Below, in pieces: positions 5,148 to 10,622 of a stretch of 10,622 nt of DNA; positions within the stretch are counted from its first letter, which is position 1, and each line of letters opens with the position of its first letter. Source of the stretch: an uncultured Collinsella sp. (GTDB taxonomy: Bacteria; Actinomycetota; Coriobacteriia; Coriobacteriales; Coriobacteriaceae); NCBI GenBank assembly GCA_900552755.1, contig USAY01000066.1:1-10622 (forward strand), in the 5' to 3' direction. The notes under the pieces were generated by a model. That model saw only the letters and a list, made by a program, of their open reading frames with translations. It was not told where the DNA came from and ran no database searches. Position numbers and translations under genes: made by a program.

Positions 5148-6503
5148 ATGTCTGCTATTGATATTGCGCTTGTTGTGATTGCCTTGGTGGCGGTGGGAGT
5201 TGCTGTGGTTTGCGCCCTGCAGCTTAAAAGCCTTCGTGCCGAGCTGCGGGAGCGCGGCGATAGCGGGGCAGAGATGCTGGCCGCGCTCGAGCAGGCCAAT
5301 AGCACGCTCGATGCCCTCAACGTCGTGCTGGCAGAAACCCGCCGCACGGCAAATGCCATCGCGCAGCAGCAGACGACCGACGCCGCCGTGGAGCAGCAAC
5401 GCTACCTGACCATTGCGCGCGAGTTCTCGCAGGCTGGCGACCGTATGGATGACCTGCGCCGTGAGACGGCCCAACAGCTCGGCGCCAACCGCGAGGGCAT
5501 CGAGCACCGCCTGGACAAGGTGCGCGAGACGGTCGATGCACAGCTGGGCGCCATCCGCAAGGACAACAACGTGCAGCTCGATCAGATGCGCGCGACGGTG
5601 GACGAAAAGCTTTCCCGTACGCTCAACGACCGTCTGTCTGCATCGTTTAAGCAAGTGAGTGACCAGCTCGAGGCCGTGTACAAGGGCCTGGGTGACATGC
5701 AGTCTATCGCCACCGGCGTGGGCGACCTTAAGCGCGTGCTGGGCAATGTGAAGGCACGCGGCATTTTGGGCGAGGTGCAGCTGGGCGCAATCCTGGCGGA
5801 CATTCTTACGCCCGACCAGTATCTGGAAAACGTGGCCACCAAGCCTGGCGCCTCGGAGCGTGTTGAGTTTGCCGTCAAGCTGCCGGTAGACGAGGGCGAC
5901 CCCGTGCTGCTGCCGATTGACTCCAAATTCCCGGGCGATGCATATGAGCATCTGCTCGACGCCCAGGAGTCGGGCGACGCGGAGGCCGTTGCCGCCGCGC
6001 GCAAGACGCTCGATATGATGGTGAAGCGCGAGGCAAAGGATATTTGTGAGAAGTACCTGAGCGTGCCCGCGACGACCAATTTTGGCATCATGTTCGTGCC
6101 GTTTGAGGGCCTGTATGCCGAGGTCGTCAGTCGCCCCGGGCTTATCGAGACCCTGGGCCGCGACTATCACGTCAACGTTGCCGGTCCCAGCACCATGGCC
6201 GCCATCCTCAACAGTCTGCAGATGAGCTACCAGACGTTTAGGCTGCAAAAACGCACCGATGACGTGCTGCGCGTGCTTTCCGCCGTCAAGGCCGAGCTGC
6301 CGCGCTATCAGGCGGCACTGCGTCGCGCGCAGCAGCAGATCGAGACCGCGGGCAAGACGGTCGAGGGCATTATCACCACGCGCACCAACGTTATGGAGCG
6401 CAAGCTCAAGGACATCGACGCGCTGGAAGACGCGCGGGAGGCCGACGAGATTTTGGGCTTGGAGTCCGCGGGCCTGCTCGCAGACCAAGAAGACAAGGAC
6501 TAG
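5148..6503 (+). CDS. rmuC: RmuC-family DNA recombination protein
   Basis: A 451-residue RmuC homologue. The family carries a restriction-endonuclease-like fold and in E. coli limits inversions at short inverted repeats; the exact reaction is not settled. Seen here: an N-terminal membrane anchor (about 5-24); a long coiled-coil region (about 26-190, many Glu, Gln, Arg and Leu); then the RmuC core with KARGILGE (GILGE at 205-209), PIDSKFPGDAY (IDSKFP 257-262), FVPFEGLYAEV (316-326) and GPSTMAAILNSLQM (346-359), followed by a second coiled coil (about 370-430). The length fits the family. A short GGAG precedes the ATG. A 531-codon open frame on the opposite strand is a by-product of GC-rich codon bias. 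The gene begins 51 nt after the putative toxin-antitoxin pair, which is probably a separate unit. Confidence 0.95.
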   Translation: MSAIDIALVVIALVAVGVAVVCALQLKSLRAELRERGDSGAEMLAALEQANSTLDALNVVLAETRRTANAIAQQQTTDAAVEQQRYLTIAREFSQAGDRMDDLRRETAQQLGANREGIEHRLDKVRETVDAQLGAIRKDNNVQLDQMRATVDEKLSRTLNDRLSASFKQVSDQLEAVYKGLGDMQSIATGVGDLKRVLGNVKARGILGEVQLGAILADILTPDQYLENVATKPGASERVEFAVKLPVDEGDPVLLPIDSKFPGDAYEHLLDAQESGDAEAVAAARKTLDMMVKREAKDICEKYLSVPATTNFGIMFVPFEGLYAEVVSRPGLIETLGRDYHVNVAGPSTMAAILNSLQMSYQTFRLQKRTDDVLRVLSAVKAELPRYQAALRRAQQQIETAGKTVEGIITTRTNVMERKLKDIDALEDAREADEILGLESAGLLADQEDKD

Positions 6504-6628
6504 CTGCACCTGACGGCGGGGCGTCTGCGCAAGCGCGGAGCGCGAGCGCTTTTCGCGTCGCACGTGCCTGAAGCGCGCTTCGGTGTGCAACAATGGCGTT
6601 TCGCCCTGCCAGACGCGAAAGGAAGCCC
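6504..6628. other. Intergenic region between rmuC and the ABC exporter
   Basis: 125 nt with two small inverted repeats: AAGCGC (6531-6536) with GCGCTT (6546-6551), ending in TTTT, and a 12-bp palindrome GAAGCGCGCTTC (6570-6581). The first could be a weak terminator for rmuC. Nothing here resembles the composite repeat seen further upstream in the window, and no clear promoter is visible. Confidence 0.35.
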
Positions 6629-8431
6629 ATGTCTCAGAGAAGCACCAGTCCGCTCAAACGCTCCACCGTGCGCCGCACGCTGCAGCGTTTTTGGGATGTC
6701 ACGCGCACGCAGCCGCTGATCGTCTTTCTCTCGGTATTTTCGTCGGCGGGCTATATCTTTTTGCTCACGTTTGCCAACACCTACGTGATGGCGCTTATCG
6801 TCGACCGCGTCCAGGCCGGCCCCGTGGCAGGCGACCAGGTGCTTGAGGTCTTTGGCCCCTACATTCTGGCGCTCGTGCTCGTTAACCTAGTGGGCCAAAT
6901 CCTCTCCAAGCTGCAGGACTACACCGTCTACAAGCTCGAGATTGCGGGCAACTATCACCTGGCGCGCCTGTGCTTTGACACGCTCTCCAATCAATCCATG
7001 ACGTTCCACACCAGCCGATTTGGCGGATCGCTTGTGAGCCAGACGAGCCGTTTTATGAGCGGTTACACGGGTCTGGTGGACGTGACGGTGTATTCGCTCA
7101 TCCCCACCATCACCTCGGTTGTCTGCACGGTAGCGGCGCTCGCCCCGGTGGTGCCCACATTTACCGTGATCCTGGTGTGCATCATGGTCGTCTACATTGC
7201 GTTTGTCTGGCTTATGTACAAGCGCATCATGCCGCTTTCGGCCGCGACGTCCGTCGCACAGAACAAGCTGTCGGGCGTGCTGTCCGATGCGGTCACGAAC
7301 ATCCTGGCCGTCAAGACCTGCGGGCGCGAGGACTTTGAGCGCGACCTATTCGATACCGCCGACCGTGCCGCGCGCGATGCCGAAACGGTATCGATGCACG
7401 CCATGATGCAACGCAACTTTACGACCTCGGGCCTTATCGTTATCACCATGGCCGTGGTGAGTGTGTTCGTCGCGGGCGGCAACGCGTGGTTTGGCATCTC
7501 TGCCGGCGCGCTCGTCATGATCTTTACCTATACGTACAACCTCACCATGCGTCTGAACTACGTGAGCTCCATGATGCAGCGCATCAACCGCGCGCTGGGC
7601 GATGCGGCCGAGATGACGCGCGTGCTGGACGAGCCGTGTCTGGTGGCAGACGACGAGAACGCCCCCGAGCTCAAGGTGAGCGAGGGCGCGATTGATTTTG
7701 AGCACTTGAGCTTTGCATACCGTGATGCCGCGGCGGGCGAGAGCGTGTTCGACGACCTGACGCTCCATGTGGCGGCGGGCCAGCGCGTGGGCCTGGTGGG
7801 CAAATCGGGCTCGGGCAAGACGACGCTCACCAAGCTGTTGCTGCGCCTGGACGACGTACAGGGCGGCCGCGTGCTCGTGGACGGCCAGGATGTCTCGCGC
7901 TGCACACAGCAGAGCCTGCGCCGCCAGGTTGCCTACGTGCCGCAGGAGGCGCTGCTGTTCCATCGCTCCATTTGCGAGAATATCGCCTACGGCCGCCCCG
8001 ACGCCACTGACGAGCAGATTCGCGAGGCTGCGCGCCTGGCCAACGCGACTGAGTTTATCGACCGCCTGCCCCATGGCTTTGACACCATGGTGGGCGAGCG
8101 CGGCGTTAAGCTTTCGGGTGGCCAGCGCCAGCGCGTTGCCATTGCCCGCGCTATTTTGACCGATGCGCCGATCCTGGTGCTCGACGAGGCGACGTCTGCC
8201 TTGGACAGCGAGTCCGAGGCGCTGGTGCAGGAGGCGCTCGAGAACCTGATGCGCGGCCGCACCTCCATTGTGGTGGCACATCGCCTGTCCACCGTGGCAG
8301 CGCTCGACCGCATCGTGGTGTTGGCCGACGGCGAGATTGTCGAGGACGGCACGCATGCACAGCTCGTCGAGGCAGGCGGCGAATACGCAAGCCTGTGGAG
8401 CCGCCAGACCGGCGCATTTTTGGAGGCTTAA
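6629..8431 (+). CDS. ABC exporter, fused permease and ATPase
   Basis: A 600-residue half-transporter with an N-terminal type-1 exporter membrane domain (about residues 25-310, six hydrophobic segments) and a C-terminal nucleotide-binding domain. ATPase motifs are all present: Walker A GKSGSGKT (391-398), Q-loop Q439 in YVPQEALLF, signature LSGGQRQR (495-502), Walker B ILVLDE (515-520) with catalytic-type Glu520, and H-loop His551 in VVAHRLST. It should work as a homodimer, or with another half not encoded here, exporting a lipid, peptide or drug; the substrate cannot be read from the sequence. The ATG at 6629 has GAAAGGA (6617-6623) upstream. An in-frame ATG at 6593 would add 12 residues and lacks a good ribosome site. 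A 570-codon open frame on the opposite strand, spanning this gene and nth, is a shadow. Confidence 0.95.
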   Translation: MSQRSTSPLKRSTVRRTLQRFWDVTRTQPLIVFLSVFSSAGYIFLLTFANTYVMALIVDRVQAGPVAGDQVLEVFGPYILALVLVNLVGQILSKLQDYTVYKLEIAGNYHLARLCFDTLSNQSMTFHTSRFGGSLVSQTSRFMSGYTGLVDVTVYSLIPTITSVVCTVAALAPVVPTFTVILVCIMVVYIAFVWLMYKRIMPLSAATSVAQNKLSGVLSDAVTNILAVKTCGREDFERDLFDTADRAARDAETVSMHAMMQRNFTTSGLIVITMAVVSVFVAGGNAWFGISAGALVMIFTYTYNLTMRLNYVSSMMQRINRALGDAAEMTRVLDEPCLVADDENAPELKVSEGAIDFEHLSFAYRDAAAGESVFDDLTLHVAAGQRVGLVGKSGSGKTTLTKLLLRLDDVQGGRVLVDGQDVSRCTQQSLRRQVAYVPQEALLFHRSICENIAYGRPDATDEQIREAARLANATEFIDRLPHGFDTMVGERGVKLSGGQRQRVAIARAILTDAPILVLDEATSALDSESEALVQEALENLMRGRTSIVVAHRLSTVAALDRIVVLADGEIVEDGTHAQLVEAGGEYASLWSRQTGAFLEA

Positions 8432-8494
8432 GGCCCCCATACGTGGGACAATCGTTTCCGTGAAGTTATGTTTCTGCCGAGCCGAGGAGTCGTT

Positions 8495-9160
8495 ATGCCA
8501 CGCGAGACCAATGCCGCCAAACGCGAGCGCGCCATCGAGGTGTGCGAGCGCCTTAACCGTCGCTATGGCCCGGTCGAGTGCTTCTTGGACCACGAGAATC
8601 CCTTTAGGCTGCTCATCGCGGTGCTGCTCTCGGCGCAAACGACCGACGCGCAAGTCAACAAGGTGACGCCGCGGCTGTTTGCCCAGTGGCCCACGCCCGA
8701 GGCCATGGCCGGGGCGAGTGTTGCCGACGTGGCGGACACGATCAAGTCGCTTGGCTTCTACAAGAGCAAGGCCAAACACGCCGTGGAAGCGGCGCAGATG
8801 ATCGTTGCCGATTACGGCGGTGTAGTGCCGGCGGATATGAAGGAGCTCGTCAAACTGCCGGGTGTGGGGCGCAAGACGGCGAACATCGTGCTCAACGTGG
8901 GGTATGGCATCGTGGAAGGCATCGCGGTGGATACGCACGTCAACCGTATCGCGCATCGCCTGATGCTGAGTCCCAAGACGCACGCCAAAGAGCCGCTCAA
9001 GACCGAGCAGGATCTGCTCAAGATCTTGCCGCACGAGTATTGGGAGTCGGTCAATCACCAGTGGATCACCTTTGGCCGCGAAATCTGCGACGCCCGCAAA
9101 CCCAAGTGCGACGAGTGCCCACTGGCAGACCTTTGCCCCAGCGTACGGGTGACGGGGTAG
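8495..9160 (+). CDS. nth: Endonuclease III (DNA glycosylase/AP lyase)
   Basis: A 221-residue base-excision repair enzyme that removes oxidised pyrimidines and cuts the strand at the abasic site. Seen here: SAQTTDAQVN (46-55), the helix-hairpin-helix LPGVGRKTA (121-129) with catalytic K127, catalytic D146 in VDTHVNR, and the iron-sulfur cluster ligands C198-x6-C205-x2-C208-x5-C214. The length and motif order match E. coli Nth (211 residues). The ATG at 8495 is preferred because GAGGAG (8482-8487) sits 7 nt upstream; an ATG at 8468 would add nine residues not expected for the family. It starts 63 nt after the ABC exporter with no strong terminator between, so co-transcription is possible. Confidence 0.97.
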   Translation: MPRETNAAKRERAIEVCERLNRRYGPVECFLDHENPFRLLIAVLLSAQTTDAQVNKVTPRLFAQWPTPEAMAGASVADVADTIKSLGFYKSKAKHAVEAAQMIVADYGGVVPADMKELVKLPGVGRKTANIVLNVGYGIVEGIAVDTHVNRIAHRLMLSPKTHAKEPLKTEQDLLKILPHEYWESVNHQWITFGREICDARKPKCDECPLADLCPSVRVTG

Positions 9161-9278
9161 GGTCCGGCACGCTTTGCCGGCGTCCGAAGGCTGTGGTCAA
9201 TGTTGTGCAACACATTTGAGCCGCGAGGGCTCAATATGATGGCGACAGATGCCGTTTGTTGTGAGGGGATGCCCGAAT
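9161..9278. promoter_or_regulatory. Intergenic region with stem-loops and possible -10
   Basis: 118 nt containing a stem-loop right after the nth stop (CCGGCA 9164-9169 with TGCCGG 9175-9180, no T-run, so at best a weak terminator), a TGTTG-TG-CAACA palindrome (9201-9212), and a 7-bp stem TTGAGCC/GGCTCAA (9216-9222 with 9228-9234). TATGAT (9235-9240) resembles a -10 element, but no -35 is well spaced. The closely packed palindromes could be operator sites for the following gene. Confidence 0.35.
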
Positions 9279-10358
9279 ATGTTTTGCACCAAGTGTGGCT
9301 CCGAGATGCCCGATGGAACCGATTTTTGCACGAACTGCGGGGCGCGCATGGGCGCTGCCTCTCCGGCGGCCGCGCCTGCTGAGCCCGCATCGATGCCGGC
9401 GGCAGGGATGCCTCCCGTGCAGAAGAAGTCACATAAGCGCGCGGTGATTGTCGGCATGTGCGTGGTGGGCGTGCTGGTGGCGGGCGGTGCCGCTCTGGCG
9501 CTGACCGGCGTACTGGGTCCGCTTGGGCAGGGCAGCTCATCGCAGGTTACGGTGCTGGGGTCCGACGAGGGTTCGGCCGAGCATAAGGACAAGGGAAGCG
9601 CCAAGGAGAAGCCTACCGCCGACGAGGACGAGGCGGATGAGCCCGAGCAGACGGGCAGCAGTGTAAAGGTTGACCTCAACGACCAGGCAACCTATGCCGC
9701 CGCAAACCTGTTTCTGTCGAACTTTACGGAGGAGGACTTTGGCTACAACAAGAATGACCCGAGTTCGCTGTTTGACGTAACGGATGGCTTGTCTGCAGAA
9801 GAGCAACGCGACATGATGTTTTTCATCTTTAACCATTTTCTTGACAACGGCTCAAAGCGCGTAGAGCGGGGAAGCGACATCGGCGGGAAAAGATACGGGT
9901 TTAAAATCGCGATAGATGCCGTACATAGCGAAATGAATCGCCTTTTTGGAATGACGCTTTCCGATGACGAAATGCAGTTTGATGACAATGAGGGGAAGTA
10001 CGACGAAGTTATTCAGGCGCTTGGGACGAGGGCTACGGTCCAAGACGGATACCTTTATTTCAACGAAGAACACGGGGTTGCGAAAATAGCCGTTCCGGCA
10101 ATCGTTACAGCGGCGGAGGACCTTGGAAACAACACGTACCGCCTGACATTTGAGGCATATGTTGCGCAGAGCTATAACGGTGGCCCATCCCCGCTGGTCT
10201 CGGATGTCCCCGAGAGCGTTTACGGGCTGCCTGTCGATCAGCTGAAGGCGACGATTGGAGTCGACTCTACGTCTGCGATGTCCGGAACTGCCGTGGTAAA
10301 GGTCGCCGCCGGTGACGGTGCTCCTGCCTTCGCCCTGCAAAGCATTAATTACGACTAG
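9279..10358 (+). CDS. Zinc-ribbon single-pass membrane protein
   Basis: A 359-residue protein. It starts with a short zinc ribbon (C3-x2-C6 and C17-x2-C20, MFCTKCGSEMPDGTDFCTNCG), then an Ala/Pro linker, one transmembrane segment (about 55-80), a strongly charged Glu/Asp/Lys linker (about 96-125) and a C-terminal domain (about 130-359) predicted to lie outside the membrane. This layout is common in Gram-positive 'zinc-ribbon domain-containing' proteins of unknown function. The extracellular part has no motif I recognise and no cysteines. The ATG at 9279 is chosen because the ribbon begins there and GAGGGG (9263-9268) lies upstream; an ATG at 9249 would add 10 residues. Codon use shifts after about 9880 to more ATA, AAA and AGA, unlike the GC-rich first half. 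Confidence 0.85.
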   Translation: MFCTKCGSEMPDGTDFCTNCGARMGAASPAAAPAEPASMPAAGMPPVQKKSHKRAVIVGMCVVGVLVAGGAALALTGVLGPLGQGSSSQVTVLGSDEGSAEHKDKGSAKEKPTADEDEADEPEQTGSSVKVDLNDQATYAAANLFLSNFTEEDFGYNKNDPSSLFDVTDGLSAEEQRDMMFFIFNHFLDNGSKRVERGSDIGGKRYGFKIAIDAVHSEMNRLFGMTLSDDEMQFDDNEGKYDEVIQALGTRATVQDGYLYFNEEHGVAKIAVPAIVTAAEDLGNNTYRLTFEAYVAQSYNGGPSPLVSDVPESVYGLPVDQLKATIGVDSTSAMSGTAVVKVAAGDGAPAFALQSINYD

Positions 10359-10386
10359 ATTTCGGAATTAGAATTTGTCTCCATCA

Positions 10387-10416
10387 CGCCAGGCGGCTCG
10401 TCCGTCTGGCGTTTTT
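10387..10416 (+). terminator. Rho-independent terminator
   Basis: CGCCAGGCGG (10387-10396) pairs with CCGTCTGGCG (10402-10411), with one G-T wobble, around a 5-nt loop, and is followed by TTTTT (10412-10416). It lies 28 nt after the zinc-ribbon gene and should end its transcript. The sequence differs from the shared terminator at 2241 and 3178. Confidence 0.9.
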
Positions 10417-10570
10417 GTTGCGGGGCTGGGCGTACGCTTGAGCTGGAGTATATGTTGCCTCCCGCTGCCTCATGCAAAAATGTGTTGCTAATTTAGAAGG
10501 CTATTCAAGCGTGCCGAAGTCGTGGCGTGCTGGCGTAGCATGAGCAAAAAAACAAGCAATGGAGGGCAAC

Positions 10571-10622
10571 GTGGCAACATTGAAGACGCGAGAGCTCGAA
10601 GATTATTTTGAACGCATCGTGC
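10571..10622 (+). CDS. Start of an unidentified gene, cut by window end
   Basis: A GTG start at 10571 preceded by GGAGG (10561-10565) with 5-nt spacing opens a frame reading MATLKTRELEDYFERIV up to the window edge. The ribosome site and the open, charged, helix-like beginning support a real gene, but 17 residues are too few to name it. The preceding 150 nt (10417-10570) hold its leader; I see no clear promoter there. Confidence 0.6.
   Translation, partial: MATLKTRELEDYFERIV

Noticed and set aside
6570..6581. Palindrome GAAGCGCGCTTC considered as a third copy of the composite repeat
   Set aside because: It shares no core sequence with the copies at 2101 and 3050 and has no following terminator cassette.
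4998..6593. A 531-codon open frame on the reverse strand opposite rmuC
   Set aside because: rmuC on the + strand has clear family motifs over its whole length; the reverse frame is low-complexity in Leu, Arg, His and Ala, typical of GC-rich antisense shadows.
7346..9058. A 570-codon open frame on the reverse strand opposite the ABC exporter and nth
   Set aside because: It crosses two well-supported genes and their gap, has no domain-like motifs, and is explained by codon bias.
9201..9234. Stem-loops before the zinc-ribbon gene considered as a riboswitch
   Set aside because: They are short simple stems with no conserved aptamer sequence that I recognise.

Overview
The window reads as chromosome from a GC-rich anaerobic actinobacterium, most likely Coriobacteriia and probably Collinsella or a close relative. 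This is an inference from GC-rich codon use, GTG and TTG starts with strong GGAGG-type ribosome sites, a rubrerythrin, and an iron-sulfur-free MutY-like protein. All genes I can support lie on the + strand. I see no tRNA, rRNA, CRISPR array, transposase or phage gene.

Layout. (1) 15-1427: an Rrf2-type regulator followed 21 nt later by a MutY-like adenine glycosylase; probably one operon. (2) 1540-2079: rubrerythrin. (3) 2080-3206: a four-helix membrane protein of unknown function, with a composite structured repeat downstream of both rubrerythrin and this gene. Each copy is a long imperfect hairpin with a conserved 46-nt centre and unrelated but self-complementary outer arms, followed 40-50 nt later by an identical 24-nt terminator hairpin. 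(4) 3207-3882: a 250-nt gap with short direct repeats, then a small single-pass membrane protein. (5) 4006-5096: an AT-richer two-gene module with atypical codons, made of a nucleotidyltransferase-like protein (DUF6036/AbiEii type) and a translationally coupled protein with a C-terminal helix-turn-helix. It looks like an undescribed or poorly described toxin-antitoxin or defence pair, with an inverted repeat in its promoter region. (6) 5148-9160: rmuC, a fused ABC exporter and nth (endonuclease III). (7) 9279-10358: a zinc-ribbon membrane protein with its own terminator, then the first codons of a gene that runs off the window.

The genome-maintenance theme is clear: a MutY-like enzyme, RmuC and Nth, alongside an oxidative-stress protein (rubrerythrin) and a cysteine-bearing Rrf2 sensor. 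The two HhH-GPD glycosylases contrast: Nth keeps all four iron-sulfur cysteines and its catalytic Lys/Asp pair, while the MutY-like protein has lost the cluster and has Glu at the catalytic Asp position.

The two best candidates for something new are the paired structured repeats (2101-2270 and 3050-3206) and the nucleotidyltransferase/HTH module (3956-5096).
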